Part shown: one piece after another, positions 7,767-17,421 of the stretch
Layout of the letters: every line of letters starts with the position of its first letter
How positions within the stretch are numbered: position 1 is the stretch's first letter
Assembly (NCBI GenBank): GCA_001464615.1
Contig: LNFI01000009.1
Coordinates: 1 to 64,000, forward strand
Source: Sphingomonadales bacterium Ga0077557
GTDB taxonomy: Bacteria > Pseudomonadota > Alphaproteobacteria > Sphingomonadales > Sphingomonadaceae
DNA: 64,000 nt
Direction: 5' to 3'
Program-made: the position numbers and the translations under genes
Notes under the pieces: generated by a model
The model's input: the letters and a program-made list of their open reading frames with translations, nothing else
The model's database searches: none
Told to the model about the DNA's origin: nothing

Positions 7767-9313
7767 CAGTGCGCCTCCGCATGCGCGGCAATTGGGGCAG
7801 CGACCGGTGCGGGGCGCCCCGGCGTGGGCAGCGAATCCCCTGCCGGCTGGGCCCGCGAGACGCGCGCAACCAGTGTCGCTGCATCGCCGCGCATCGGGGC
7901 CAGGAAGCTTTCGGGATAAACCCCCATCCACATCACCGCTGCGGCAATCGGCACCAGCAAGGCCATCTCGCGCATCGACAAATCGGGCATCGCGCGGACA
8001 TCATCATGGACGATCTCCCCAAACGCGACCCGGCGATACAGATAGAGCATGTAGCCCGCGCCAAGGATGATCCCCGTCGTGCAGAGCAAGGTGGCGACGG
8101 TAGAGACTTGATAGGTGCCGGCCAGGCTCAGGAATTCGCCAACGAACCCGCTTGTGCCGGGTAGGCCGACACTCGCCATCGTGAACAGCAGGAACAGGAT
8201 CGCGTAGCGCGGCATGTTGATGCTGAGGCCGCCATAACGGTTGATCTCGCGGGTATGCAGGCGGTCATAGATTACGCCGACGCACAGGAACAACGCCGCC
8301 GATACCAGCCCATGGCTGAGCATCACGATCATCGCGCCTTCAATGCCCTGCTGGTTGAACGCGAACAGGCCGATCGTCACGATCGCCATATGGGCGACGG
8401 ACGAATAGGCGATCAGCTTCTTCATGTCCGACTGCACCAGCGCGACCAGCGAGGTGTAGATGACCGCGACGGCAGACAAGCCAAGGATCAGCCAGGTAAA
8501 GCTCGCTGAGGCTTCCGGAAACATCGGCACCGAAAAGCGCAGGAAACCATAACCGCCCAGCTTCAGCAGCACACCCGCCAGAATCACCGATCCCGCTGTC
8601 GGGGCCTGCACATGCGCGTCGGGCAGCCAGGTATGGACTGGCCACATCGGCATCTTGACCGCAAACGAGGCGAAGAAGCCGAGCCACAGCCAGAATTGCG
8701 CCTCACGCGGGAAATCGGTGGTGAGCAAGGTCGGGATGTCCGTCGTGCCCGCGTAATTCGCCATCCACAGCATCGCGACCAGCATCAGCACCGATCCGAG
8801 CAAGGTATAGAGAAAGAATTTATAGCTCGCGTAGATCCGGTTCGCGCCGCCCCAGATGCCGATGATCAGATACATCGGGATCAGCCCGGCTTCGAAAAAG
8901 ATGTAGAACAGGAACATATCCTGCGCCGCGAAGGTGCCGATCATCAGCGTTTCGGTCACGAGGAACGCCGCCATATATTCGGGCACGCGCTTGGTAATCG
9001 CGGTCCAGCTCGCGCCGATGCAGATCGGCATCAGGAACACGCTGAGCATGATCAGCATCAGCGCGAAGCCATCAATGCCAAGCGCCCAGCCGAACGTGCC
9101 AAATGCTGGAATTTGGGCATGCTCGACGAATTGCCATTGCGGGCCGCCGACATCGAAATTGGTCCACAGCGCCGCGCCGAGCGCCAGGTTGACCAGCGTG
9201 GCGATCAACGCCAGCCAGCGTGCACCATTCGCGCCGACAAACAGGCACAGCATGGCCGCAATAGCGGGCACGGCGATCATGATCGAGAGGATGGGAAGGC
9301 CGTTCATCGTCAT
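7766..9313 (-). CDS. nuoM: NADH-quinone oxidoreductase subunit M
   Basis: A 515-aa antiporter-like proton-pumping subunit of complex I. Landmarks include FLFYIFFEAGLIPMYLIIG with the essential glutamate, VKMPMWPVHTWLPDAHVQAP and LIAYSSVAHMAIVTIG. The C-terminal 40 residues are Ala/Pro-rich and end in a His-containing tail. Start and stop overlap nuoL and nuoN by ATGA, so translation is coupled along L-M-N. Confidence 0.96.
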   Translation of the reverse strand: MTMNGLPILSIMIAVPAIAAMLCLFVGANGARWLALIATLVNLALGAALWTNFDVGGPQWQFVEHAQIPAFGTFGWALGIDGFALMLIMLSVFLMPICIGASWTAITKRVPEYMAAFLVTETLMIGTFAAQDMFLFYIFFEAGLIPMYLIIGIWGGANRIYASYKFFLYTLLGSVLMLVAMLWMANYAGTTDIPTLLTTDFPREAQFWLWLGFFASFAVKMPMWPVHTWLPDAHVQAPTAGSVILAGVLLKLGGYGFLRFSVPMFPEASASFTWLILGLSAVAVIYTSLVALVQSDMKKLIAYSSVAHMAIVTIGLFAFNQQGIEGAMIVMLSHGLVSAALFLCVGVIYDRLHTREINRYGGLSINMPRYAILFLLFTMASVGLPGTSGFVGEFLSLAGTYQVSTVATLLCTTGIILGAGYMLYLYRRVAFGEIVHDDVRAMPDLSMREMALLVPIAAAVMWMGVYPESFLAPMRGDAATLVARVSRAQPAGDSLPTPGRPAPVAAPIAAHAEAH

Positions 9314-11364
9314 CAGCTCGCAATCGCCCAGGTGACGACCGCGGTCAGGCCGATCAGCATCACGAACGCATAGGTATAGATATAGCCGGTCTGCATCCGC
9401 CCGGCCAACCGGCTGCCCGAAGCGACGAACGCCGCCGCGCCATTGGGGCCGAACCGGTCGATGGTTTGCTCGTCACCCCGATGCCAGAAGAAACGACCGA
9501 TCGTGAAGGATGGCTTGACGAACAGCAGGTCATACAGCTCGTCGAAATACCATTTATGCAGCAGCCAGTCGTAAACCACGCTGAAGCTGCGCGCTATCTG
9601 CGCTGGCAGCTCTGGCGCGCGGATATAGGCGAAATAGGCCCCGGCCAGCCCGATGATCCAGGCGATGGCGGCGCTCAGCTTCACCAACAACGGCACCTCA
9701 TGCGTGGCGTGGGCGAGGTGCTCGCTGAACGCGATGGCGCCCTTCCAGAACTCCTTGCCCGCTTCCGGTTCGATGAATGCGCCGTGGAAAATGAACCCCG
9801 CCGCGACCGCGCCCGCCGAGAGCAGGCCGAGCGGCAGCAGCATCGTCCAGGGGCTCTCATGCGGATGGTAGCCGCCGGTGCCGTCGCCATGGTCTGCAGG
9901 CGCGTGGTCGTCGTGATGGGCATGATCATCATGGGCGTGACCATGGGCATCGTGCAGCGCGTGTTGGATATGCTCGGACGTCGCCCAGCGCGGCTTGCCC
10001 CAGAAGGTCAGGAACATCAGCCGCCACGAATAAAAGCTCGTCAGCAGCGCGACGATCATCCCGACGATCGACGCGCCCATGTTGCCCGAGGCCCAGGCCC
10101 CTTCGATGATCGCGTCCTTCGAATGGAAGCCGGCAAAGCCAATCGCGGGAAGCCCCTCGATCACGCCCGGAATGCCGACGCCAGTGATCGCCAGCGTGCC
10201 CATCATCATCGCCCAGAAGGTGAGCGGGATCGATTTCCGCAAGTCCCCATAATGCCGCATGTCCTGCTCATGGTGCATCGCATGGATCACCGACCCCGCG
10301 CCCAGGAACAGCAGCGCCTTGAAAAAGGCGTGGGTGAACAGGTGGAACATCGCCGCGCCATACGCGCCGACGCCGGCGGCAAAGAACATATAGCCCAGCT
10401 GCGAACAGGTCGAATAGGCGATCACACGCTTGATGTCGGTCTGCACCAGCCCGACCGTGGCCGCGAAGAAACAGGTCGCGGCACCCACCGTCATCACCAC
10501 CGTCATCGCAAAGGGGCTCGCCTCGAACATCGGCGAGAGGCGGCAGACCATGAACACCCCCGCCGTGACCATTGTCGCGGCGTGGATCAGCGCGGAGACG
10601 GGCGTCGGCCCTTCCATCGCATCGGGCAGCCAGGTGTGGAGCCCAAGCTGCGCGGACTTGCCCATCGCGCCGACAAACAGCAGCAGGCAGAGCACCGTCA
10701 TCGTATCAGCGCGGAACCACAGGAAACCGATCGTCGACCCGCTCATCCCCGGCGCGAGCCGCAGGATCTCATCGATCTGGACGGTGTTGAAGACAAGATA
10801 GGTGCCGAAAATGCCGAGCATGAAGCCAAGGTCGCCAACGCGGTTGACGACGAACGCCTTGATCGCGGCGGCATTGGCGCTGGGTTTGCGGAACCAGAAG
10901 CCGATCAGGAGATAGGACGCGAGGCCCACGCCTTCCCAGCCGAAGAACATCTGGACGATATTGTCGGCGGTCACCAGCATCAGCATCGCGAAGGTGAAGA
11001 GCGAGAGATAGGCGAAGAAGCGCGGCTGGTCCGGGTCCTCCTCCATATAGCCCCAGCTATAGAGGTGGACGAGCGCTGAGACGGACGTGATGACGACCAG
11101 CATCACCGCCGTCAGCGCATCAACGCGCAGCGACCAGACGATGTCGAGCGATCCCGATCGGATCCAATCGAACACTGGGGTAACGCTTGGGATGGCGGTG
11201 CCGGTCACGAAAGGGAGGAAAATCGTCCAGCTCAGCACGGCGGAGGTGAACAGCGCGACCGTGGTCAGGATCTTTGGCAACGTCGCGCCAAACGCCTTGT
11301 TGCTGAACCCAGCAACAAACGCGGCCGCCAGCGGCAGAAAGACGATGAGAAGGATCGGATTCAT
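9313..11364 (-). CDS. nuoL: NADH-quinone oxidoreductase subunit L
   Basis: A 683-aa antiporter-like subunit with the long lateral helix typical of NuoL near the C-terminus. Landmarks: FFGWEGVGLASYLLIGFW, LHTWLPDAMEGPTPVSALIH and VIAYSTCSQLGYMF. A His/Asp-rich loop (residues about 470-500, HDAHGHAHDDHAHH) lies between late helices and could bind metal or be a flexible loop. It is separated from nuoK by a composite palindrome rather than an overlap. Confidence 0.96.
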   Translation of the reverse strand: MNPILLIVFLPLAAAFVAGFSNKAFGATLPKILTTVALFTSAVLSWTIFLPFVTGTAIPSVTPVFDWIRSGSLDIVWSLRVDALTAVMLVVITSVSALVHLYSWGYMEEDPDQPRFFAYLSLFTFAMLMLVTADNIVQMFFGWEGVGLASYLLIGFWFRKPSANAAAIKAFVVNRVGDLGFMLGIFGTYLVFNTVQIDEILRLAPGMSGSTIGFLWFRADTMTVLCLLLFVGAMGKSAQLGLHTWLPDAMEGPTPVSALIHAATMVTAGVFMVCRLSPMFEASPFAMTVVMTVGAATCFFAATVGLVQTDIKRVIAYSTCSQLGYMFFAAGVGAYGAAMFHLFTHAFFKALLFLGAGSVIHAMHHEQDMRHYGDLRKSIPLTFWAMMMGTLAITGVGIPGVIEGLPAIGFAGFHSKDAIIEGAWASGNMGASIVGMIVALLTSFYSWRLMFLTFWGKPRWATSEHIQHALHDAHGHAHDDHAHHDDHAPADHGDGTGGYHPHESPWTMLLPLGLLSAGAVAAGFIFHGAFIEPEAGKEFWKGAIAFSEHLAHATHEVPLLVKLSAAIAWIIGLAGAYFAYIRAPELPAQIARSFSVVYDWLLHKWYFDELYDLLFVKPSFTIGRFFWHRGDEQTIDRFGPNGAAAFVASGSRLAGRMQTGYIYTYAFVMLIGLTAVVTWAIAS

Positions 11365-11375
11365 TTAGATACCAC

Positions 11376-11457
11376 CGTCATCCCCGCGAAAGCGGGGAAC
11401 CAGTCACATTTTTCGACCCCGCAAAGAAGCGGGCGCCCTACCTTTGCGGGGGTGACG
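11376..11457. repeat. Composite palindromic repeat between nuoK and nuoL
   Basis: The ends pair (CGTCATCCCCGCGAAAG against the complement of CCTTTGCGGGGGTGACG). Inside are smaller hairpins such as CCCCGC-GAAA-GCGGGG and CCCGC-AAAGAA-GCGGG. A related element with the CCCCGC/GCGGGG stem lies at 61341-61387. In the nuo transcript this forms a strong structure upstream of nuoL and may modulate relative expression of the distal genes. It is one of only two intercistronic palindromes in the nuo operon. Confidence 0.75.
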
Positions 11458-11479
11458 AAAGGGGTCTGGGACAACGTCA

Positions 11480-11785
11480 TCACCCCTTCATCCGATTGAC
11501 ATCGTCGACCGAGATCGTACCCCGGCCGCGGAAATAGATGACCAGGATAGCGAGCCCGATCGCTGCCTCTCCGGCCGCGACAGTCAGCACGAACATGGCG
11601 AACACTTGGCCAACCAGATCGTGCAAATAGGCCGAAAAGGCGACGAAATTGATGTTCACCGCGAGCAGGATCAGCTCGATCGCCATCAGGATGACGATGA
11701 TGTTCTTGCGGTTCAGGAAGATGCCGAGCACCCCCATCGTGAACAAGATGGCCGAAACCACCAGATAATGGACGAGGCCAATCAC
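11480..11785 (-). CDS. nuoK: NADH-quinone oxidoreductase subunit K
   Basis: A 101-aa, three-helix membrane subunit. The conserved membrane glutamates are in [19 protein letters not shown] and [16 protein letters not shown]. Full family length. GTG start overlapping the nuoJ stop (GTGA). Confidence 0.96.
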   Translation of the reverse strand: MIGLVHYLVVSAILFTMGVLGIFLNRKNIIVILMAIELILLAVNINFVAFSAYLHDLVGQVFAMFVLTVAAGEAAIGLAILVIYFRGRGTISVDDVNRMKG

Positions 11786-12393
11786 AGCTTCACTCCCCGG
11801 CCGACCGGCGCATCAACATTGCGCGTGGCGTCCTGCGGTCGGCGCGCGACCTGGCGGGCGATATTCTGTGGCTTTACCCCACTGCGTTGGCGATGCGTGA
11901 GCACAATCGCCCCGATCATCGCCACCAGCAGCACAAGTCCGGCGCCTTCGAAGATATAAAGGTAGCGCGTGTACAGCAGATCGCCGATCGCCTCGATATT
12001 GGGGGTCGTATCCGGCGTCGGCGCAATCCGGCGCGCCAGCTCGATCCCGCCGGCCGTCCAGGCGTTGACGGCAATGAACAACTCGATCGCTAATGCCACC
12101 GCCAGCGCGAGCCCCGGCCACAAATAGTGCACAAAGCCTTGGCGCATTTCGGCAAAATCGATGTTGAGCATCATCACCACGAACAGGAACAGCACCGATA
12201 CCGCACCGACATAAACGATGACGAGCAGCATCGCGATGAACTCGGCGCCGACCAACAGCATCAGCCCGGCAGCATTGAAAAAGGCGAAAATCAGCCAGAG
12301 CACCGAATGCACCGGGTTGCGCGACGCAATCGTCATCGCACCCGAAACGAGCACGATCGATGCGAAAAGATAAAAGGCGAAAACCTGAATCAC
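11782..12393 (-). CDS. nuoJ: NADH-quinone oxidoreductase subunit J
   Basis: A 203-aa membrane subunit with five hydrophobic helices. The family signature [18 protein letters not shown] lies around residues 58-75 and carries the pi-bulge helix of complex I. The C-terminus is extended by a basic tail of about 30 residues. GTG start, 33 nt after the nuoI stop, one of the few non-overlapping junctions in the operon. Confidence 0.95.
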   Translation of the reverse strand: MIQVFAFYLFASIVLVSGAMTIASRNPVHSVLWLIFAFFNAAGLMLLVGAEFIAMLLVIVYVGAVSVLFLFVVMMLNIDFAEMRQGFVHYLWPGLALAVALAIELFIAVNAWTAGGIELARRIAPTPDTTPNIEAIGDLLYTRYLYIFEGAGLVLLVAMIGAIVLTHRQRSGVKPQNIARQVARRPQDATRNVDAPVGRGVKL

Positions 12394-12426
12394 GATGTGT
12401 GGAGGCCCCTTGGAATCGGTGTGCGC

Positions 12427-12912
12427 TTAACGGTATGGAGCATCGGCGGCAAGGTTCGCGGCGATCACCCGCTCCCACCGGTCGCCATTATCGAGCAGCT
12501 TCGCCTTGTCGTAGATCAGTTCCTCGCGCGTTTCGGTCGCGAACTCGAAATTCGGCCCCTCGACCACAGCATCGACGGGGCACGCTTCTGCGCACAGGCC
12601 GCAATAGATGCACTTGGTCATGTCGATATCGTAGCGCGTCGTGCGGCGGCTGCCGTCGTCGCGCGGTTCGGCTTCAATCGTAATGGCCTGGGCCGGACAC
12701 ACCGCCTCGCACAGCTTGCACGCGATGCAGCGCTCCTCGCCATTGGGGTAGCGACGCAGCGCATGTTCGCCCCGGAAGCGCGGGGAGATGGGGTTCTTCT
12801 CATAGGGGTAGTTGATCGTCGCCTTGGCGCGGAAGAAATACCGCAAGGTCAGCGCATGCGCGCGGACGAATTCCCACAGCGTGAAGGCCTTGATGGTCTG
12901 GCCGATATTCAT
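12427..12912 (-). CDS. nuoI: NADH-quinone oxidoreductase subunit I
   Basis: A 161-aa ferredoxin-like subunit carrying clusters N6a and N6b. Both CxxCxxCxxxCP motifs are intact ([12 protein letters not shown] and [12 protein letters not shown]). The start is the ATG at 12912 overlapping the nuoH stop (ATGA); an in-frame upstream start would only read nuoH sequence in another frame. Confidence 0.96.
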   Translation of the reverse strand: MNIGQTIKAFTLWEFVRAHALTLRYFFRAKATINYPYEKNPISPRFRGEHALRRYPNGEERCIACKLCEAVCPAQAITIEAEPRDDGSRRTTRYDIDMTKCIYCGLCAEACPVDAVVEGPNFEFATETREELIYDKAKLLDNGDRWERVIAANLAADAPYR

Positions 12913-13970
12913 GCCGACACTCCCACGCGAACGAGCATCAAATACCCGCTCACTAAAAACACCCAGAACAGCGACAAGGGCAGGAAAACCTTCCACCCAA
13001 GCCGCATCAGCTGATCATAGCGGTAACGCGGCACGGTCGCCTTCACCCAGCTGAACAGGAAGAAGAAGAAGCACATCTTCAAAAACAGCCAGATGATGCC
13101 GGGCACATAATAAAGCGGTGCCCAATCGACTGGCGGCAGATAGCCACCCCAGAACAATGTCGCGTTCAGCACGCACATCAAGATAACATTGGCATATTCG
13201 CCCAGCCAGTAGAGCGCGAACGCCATCGACGAATATTCGGTCTGATAGCCCGCGACGAGCTCGCTCTCCGCTTCGGTCAGATCGAACGGCGCCCTTTGCG
13301 TTTCGGCAAGCGACGAGATGAAGAACACCACCGCCATCGGGAACAGCAAGGGATTGAACGCAAAGCCATTGATGGGGAATGCGGCAAAACCCCACACATC
13401 TTTCTGGGCCTCGACAATCGCGGCGAGATTGAAGCTGCCGGTCCACAGTACCACTGAAATGAGCACAAAGCCGATCGCGACTTCGTACGACACCATCTGC
13501 GCTGCCGCGCGGATCGCGGAGAAGAAGGGGTATTTCGAGTTGGACGACCAGCCGGCCAGAATGATGCCATATACTCCGAGCGAACTCGCCGCGAGCACAT
13601 AGAGCAGCCCGACATTGATGTTCGACAGGATCAGATCGGCCTGGAACGGCACCACCGCCCACACGATCAGCGCGACGGTGAAGGTAATGATCGGCGCGAG
13701 CAGGAACAGGCCCTTGTTCGCGCTCGACGGGATGATCGTTTCCTGCAGGAACACCTTCAGGCCATCGGCAAAGGACTGCAGAATGCCGAACGGGCCAACA
13801 ACGTTGGGCCCGCGCCGCAGCGCCATCGACGCCCAGATCTTGCGATCGGCATAAATGATGAGCGCGACCGCCAGCATGACGGGTAGCGCGATCAGCAGAA
13901 TGTCGATCAGCGTGGCCAGGAACCAAGCGCCCTCAAACGACATGCCGAGATAGGTGAACCACCAGGTCAT
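12909..13970 (-). CDS. nuoH: NADH-quinone oxidoreductase subunit H
   Basis: A 353-aa membrane subunit forming the quinone pocket with NuoB and NuoD. Landmarks: [37 protein letters not shown] and the acidic loop between helices 5 and 6. Full length. It follows the aspartic-protease-like gene by an ATGA overlap, not nuoG directly as in the usual order. Confidence 0.96.
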   Translation of the reverse strand: MTWWFTYLGMSFEGAWFLATLIDILLIALPVMLAVALIIYADRKIWASMALRRGPNVVGPFGILQSFADGLKVFLQETIIPSSANKGLFLLAPIITFTVALIVWAVVPFQADLILSNINVGLLYVLAASSLGVYGIILAGWSSNSKYPFFSAIRAAAQMVSYEVAIGFVLISVVLWTGSFNLAAIVEAQKDVWGFAAFPINGFAFNPLLFPMAVVFFISSLAETQRAPFDLTEAESELVAGYQTEYSSMAFALYWLGEYANVILMCVLNATLFWGGYLPPVDWAPLYYVPGIIWLFLKMCFFFFLFSWVKATVPRYRYDQLMRLGWKVFLPLSLFWVFLVSGYLMLVRVGVSA

Positions 13971-14368
13971 TGATGCGACGTCCTATGGCTCATCACCATT
14001 GCCCCTGGAATATCCGGGTTTTGGGGGTTTGGGATTAATTGTTCGCGCCTTGGATCGATCAGCACATCCATTGCCTGCATCGGAATCGCCCCGAGCAGAA
14101 CCATATCTCCCATTACCATCGCCCCCGTAAAAGCATGGCGACCAAACACTTCCACCCTGATGGGACCAACGTAATCGACAGAGACCTTCCGGCCATCAGC
14201 GACCGTCACCACCCTCTGCTCGATGGGCGCGAGCCGAAGCTGCTTTGCCAACAGAGGCGGAATGCAAAGGTCGATTGAACCGGAATCGACCAGCGCTCGT
14301 GCGTCAATCTCTTCCAGATCGGGCTGGGCCGCATTGGCCAGCCGGATATGCTGAAAAATGGTGCCCAT
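13967..14368 (-). CDS. Retropepsin-like (clan AA) aspartic protease inserted between nuoG and nuoH
   Basis: A 133-aa single-domain protein. [16 protein letters not shown] (near residue 24) matches the active-site Asp-Ser-Gly of clan AA proteases. [16 protein letters not shown] later resembles the hydrophobic-glycine-Asp region of bacterial retropepsin-like proteins, which act as dimers. No signal peptide, so it is cytosolic. Both ends overlap the nuo genes by ATGA, so it is translated as part of the nuo operon. Substrate and any role in complex I maturation are unknown. A GTG directly upstream (14371) is an alternative start. Confidence 0.7.
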   Translation of the reverse strand: MGTIFQHIRLANAAQPDLEEIDARALVDSGSIDLCIPPLLAKQLRLAPIEQRVVTVADGRKVSVDYVGPIRVEVFGRHAFTGAMVMGDMVLLGAIPMQAMDVLIDPRREQLIPNPQNPDIPGAMVMSHRTSHQ

Positions 14369-16383
14369 CACTCCGCCGCCTCCGCAAAGCTTTGGCCGTG
14401 CACCAGCTCAGCCGAGCAGCGCTGCATTGTCGGGCTGGCGCGGCAAATGGCGTTGGTGAGGTAGAAATCCTTGATCGGATAGGCAATCTCGCCCTCCCCC
14501 TTTGCCTCGAGTGCAGGGGGGGCCCAATCGAATCGTGTCAGGCCGAGCATGCCGAGCGTGGGCACGTCCTTTGCCATTTCAGCGCGAAGTTGATCGAGCG
14601 TATCGAACGGCAATGTCTTGCCCATCACCGCCGACAGCGCGCGCAGGATCGTCCAGTCGTCGCGCGCGTCGCCGGGCGCGAAAACCGCGCGTTCGCCGCG
14701 CTGAACGCGCCCTTCCAGATTGACCCAGGTGCCCGATTTCTCGGCATAGCTGGCACCGGGCAGCACGACATCGGCATGCGCCGCGCCCTTGTCCCCATGA
14801 TGGCCGATATAGACTTTGAAGCTCTTGGCGAAGTCCCAGAAATCGACCTCGTCCGCTCCCAGGAAAAACGCCAGCTTTGGCTTGGCAGCGGCAATGTCTG
14901 CAATGCCGCCGGGCTGCGCATAGCCGAGCATCAGCCCGCCCATCCGCGCTGCTGCCATATGGACGACGTTAAAGCCGTTCCATGCCGTGCCATCTTCCAG
15001 CGTGCGGACCAGTTTGTGCTTTTTGGCAAAGGCAAGCGCCGCGCCGTGCCCCGATTTCAGCGCCGCGCCGCCAACGATGATCATCGGGCGCTGTGCATTC
15101 TTGAACGCTGCCGCCGCCGCCTCGGGCAGCTTGGTCATCGCGGAAAGGCCATTGCCCAACCATTCGACCTTGTAGGTCAGATCAGTCTCTGGCCCAATCG
15201 CAAACACCTTCGCCCCGCGCTTGATCGCCTTGCGGACGCGGGTGTTCACCAGTGGCGCTTCCCAGCGCAAATTGGTGCCGACCAGCAGAATCGCATCTGC
15301 CATTTCCGTGCCGGCAATTGTCGTATTGAAATTGACGGCGGCAAGCGATGTTACGTCATAATCCATGCCGGTCTGCCGCCCTTCGAGCAGCGACGACCCC
15401 ATTTTGGCGAGCAGCGCCTTGGCCGCAAACATGGTTTCGCAATCGACCAAATCGCCCGCAATCGCCGCGACGTTCTTGCCCGCCTTAACGGCGGCGATCG
15501 CGGCAAAGGCCTCGTCCCATGTCGCTTCGACCAGCTTGCCGCCCTTGCGCACGAACGGCCGGTCGAGTCGCTTGCGGACGAGCCCGTCGATCGCGTGACG
15601 CGTCTTGTCGGTCGCCCATTCCTCGTTCACGTCTTCATTGATGCGCGGCAGGCAACGCAACACTTGCCGCCCGCGACTATCAAGCCGGATGTTGGTGCCG
15701 ACCGCGTCCATCACGTCGATCGTCAGCGTCTTCTTCAGCTCCCATGGCCGCGCTTCGAACGCATACGGCTTCGACGTCAGCGCGCCGACCGGGCAGAGAT
15801 CGACGACATTGCCGGAGAGCTCGCTCGACACGGCATGTTCGAGGTAGCTGGTGATCTGCATATTCTCGCCACGCCCGATCGCGCCGATTTCCTCAACGCC
15901 CGCGACTTCCTCGGCAAAGCGGACGCAGCGCGTGCACTGGATGCAGCGCGTCATCACCGTCTTGACGATCGGGCCCATATATTTCTCGGTTACCGCGCGC
16001 TTATTCTCGTCATAGCGTGACGAGCCACGGCCATAGGCAACCGATTGATCCTGCAAATCGCACTCGCCGCCCTGATCGCATATCGGGCAATCAAGGGGAT
16101 GGTTGATAAGCAGAAACTCCATCACCCCTTCGCGCGCATTTTTCACCATCGGCGAATTGGTGAAAATCTCCTGATTCTCGGCAGCAGGGAGCGCGCACGA
16201 CGCCTGCGGCTTTGGTGGTCCGGGCTTCACCTCGACCAGGCACATCCGGCAATTGCCCGCGATGCTCAGGCGCTCATGATAGCAGAAGCGCGGGATTTCC
16301 TTGCCCGCGATCTCGCACGCCTGGAGCACGGTGGCACCAGCGGGGACTTCGATCTCGACGCCGTCTACTTTGAGCTTAGGCAT
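14368..16383 (-). CDS. nuoG: NADH-quinone oxidoreductase subunit G
   Basis: A 671-aa subunit with the [2Fe-2S] domain at the N-terminus (CRMCLVEV), the HxxxCxxCxxxxxC region (DCPICDQGGECDL), a 4Fe-4S motif (CIQCTRCVRFAEE) and a molybdopterin-oxidoreductase-like C-terminal part without active-site cofactor motifs. Length is normal for alphaproteobacteria. Its 3' end (GGAGGCGGCGGAGTGATG) serves as ribosome site for the next gene. It starts by ATGA overlap with an inserted hypothetical rather than with nuoF. Confidence 0.95.
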   Translation of the reverse strand: MPKLKVDGVEIEVPAGATVLQACEIAGKEIPRFCYHERLSIAGNCRMCLVEVKPGPPKPQASCALPAAENQEIFTNSPMVKNAREGVMEFLLINHPLDCPICDQGGECDLQDQSVAYGRGSSRYDENKRAVTEKYMGPIVKTVMTRCIQCTRCVRFAEEVAGVEEIGAIGRGENMQITSYLEHAVSSELSGNVVDLCPVGALTSKPYAFEARPWELKKTLTIDVMDAVGTNIRLDSRGRQVLRCLPRINEDVNEEWATDKTRHAIDGLVRKRLDRPFVRKGGKLVEATWDEAFAAIAAVKAGKNVAAIAGDLVDCETMFAAKALLAKMGSSLLEGRQTGMDYDVTSLAAVNFNTTIAGTEMADAILLVGTNLRWEAPLVNTRVRKAIKRGAKVFAIGPETDLTYKVEWLGNGLSAMTKLPEAAAAAFKNAQRPMIIVGGAALKSGHGAALAFAKKHKLVRTLEDGTAWNGFNVVHMAAARMGGLMLGYAQPGGIADIAAAKPKLAFFLGADEVDFWDFAKSFKVYIGHHGDKGAAHADVVLPGASYAEKSGTWVNLEGRVQRGERAVFAPGDARDDWTILRALSAVMGKTLPFDTLDQLRAEMAKDVPTLGMLGLTRFDWAPPALEAKGEGEIAYPIKDFYLTNAICRASPTMQRCSAELVHGQSFAEAAE

Positions 16384-17024
16384 CAGCGGGCCCCCGCTTG
16401 CGAAGCGGTTAGAGTTGCCGAGCGAAACAGCGCCAGCGCCAGCACCGACCGAAAATATGATTTGTTCAGTCGGCTGGTAGTTCCCGGAACCATGCAGCTC
16501 GACAACTCCTCGGCGAGCGGCTTGATTGCGTCCAGCTCCTGTGCGCTCTCGATGCGCGTCCCGAGCAGATCATGCACGGCCTGAGGCTTCTTCCGAACAA
16601 CGCATGCCAATGCAGCTTCATTGCTATCCAACGGCAAATTCGGCGATACATTTTCTGCCAGTAACACTGGATCCAATGCCCTACGACCGGCGAAATCATG
16701 CTTATAGGCTGCCTCAGCCAAGCCACCGAGCAACAAGACATTCGACATTTTCAGGCGCCCGGGCAGTCGGCAGCTTTCAAGATCATTGATCAATTTGTTC
16801 ATCTTCGAAAAATAATCAGTGGAACGCGCATCCATCGTTAGTAGCTGACGGACGGGTTGCGGACGCCGTGCGACGAGGCAAGACGCATATTCTATCAACG
16901 CAACACGGGCTTGCGCTGTCGGCACTGCCTCAAGCAGACCGTCGCGTGATGACAATTGCGCTGAAACGGCATTGGGGATGAGCCCGGCCAGAACCGCGAT
17001 CGCGACCTTCTGAAAACTCGTCAC
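16383..17024 (-). CDS. Secreted hypothetical protein with an internal repeat, between nuoF and nuoG
   Basis: A 213-aa protein with a signal peptide ([19 protein letters not shown], predicted cut after A22). The mature part holds two similar halves. One runs from about residue 44 ([16 protein letters not shown] ... [20 protein letters not shown]). The other runs from about residue 137 ([17 protein letters not shown] ... [17 protein letters not shown]). Both halves have Cys pairs at matching places, which suggests disulfides in the periplasm. GTG start overlapping the stop of the duplicated nuoF tail. Composition is more AT-rich than the nuo genes. Function unknown. Confidence 0.7.
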   Translation of the reverse strand: MTSFQKVAIAVLAGLIPNAVSAQLSSRDGLLEAVPTAQARVALIEYASCLVARRPQPVRQLLTMDARSTDYFSKMNKLINDLESCRLPGRLKMSNVLLLGGLAEAAYKHDFAGRRALDPVLLAENVSPNLPLDSNEAALACVVRKKPQAVHDLLGTRIESAQELDAIKPLAEELSSCMVPGTTSRLNKSYFRSVLALALFRSATLTASQAGAR

Positions 17025-17191
17025 TCCGCTGCCTCCTGCATCGTTTCCAACCCACCACCGCGCTTCTCCGCAATGCGGCGCTCCATCTCGGGGCGGAAAT
17101 GCTTGATCAGGCCCTGGATCGGCCAGGCAACCGCATCGCCCAGTACGCAGATCGTGTGGCCTTCGACCTTTTTGGTGACCGAGGACAACAT
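17021..17191 (-). pseudogene. Duplicated 3' end of nuoF (56-codon ORF)
   Basis: An intact 56-codon frame. From residue 5 it matches the last 52 residues of NuoF at 44 of 52 positions by my hand alignment, including VEGHTIC with a cluster-ligand cysteine and [18 protein letters not shown]. Most nucleotide differences are at third codon positions. The ATG overlaps the stop of the preceding coiled-coil gene (ATGA), and the stop overlaps the GTG of the next gene. AGGAGG near its end is the ribosome site for that gene. It cannot act as NuoF, so it is a scar that may still be translated for coupling. Confidence 0.85.
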
Positions 17192-17421
17192 CAGTGTTCC
17201 GTGCCCGTCAAGCCGAGGCGCTTCTCGATCCGGTCGACCCGCATCTTCAGATCAGCGATGTCAGATTGAATGCCATAGATCGTCCCGACGAGGCCGCGAA
17301 TATGATCTTCGAGCGCCAGCAAGCGGATGCCCTGCGACACCTGTTCGCGCTTGATCGCGGCGACATCGCTCTGGATGCCTTTCAGAATTTCCAGCATCAG
17401 ATCGGCGCGTTCGTCGGTCAT
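17191..17421 (-). CDS. Small coiled-coil protein after nuoF (paralogue 1 of 3)
   Basis: A 76-aa charged protein predicted to be one long coiled coil ([17 protein letters not shown], then [20 protein letters not shown]). It is related to the proteins at 19090-19314 and 19979-20206, which share the LMLEILK-like start and the heptad pattern. It overlaps the nuoF stop by ATGA and is followed by the duplicated nuoF tail. No membrane segment. It could oligomerise or bind partner helices; function unknown. Confidence 0.7.
   Translation of the reverse strand: MTDERADLMLEILKGIQSDVAAIKREQVSQGIRLLALEDHIRGLVGTIYGIQSDIADLKMRVDRIEKRLGLTGTEH

Noticed and set aside
9466..11079. Long plus-strand open frame opposite nuoL
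   Set aside because: It is antisense to a well-conserved nuoL, with a His/Arg/Gln-rich product and no domain. Such shadows are expected in GC-rich DNA.
14245..16020. 591-codon plus-strand open frame opposite nuoG
   Set aside because: Antisense to nuoG with its iron-sulfur motifs intact; the product has no recognisable features.
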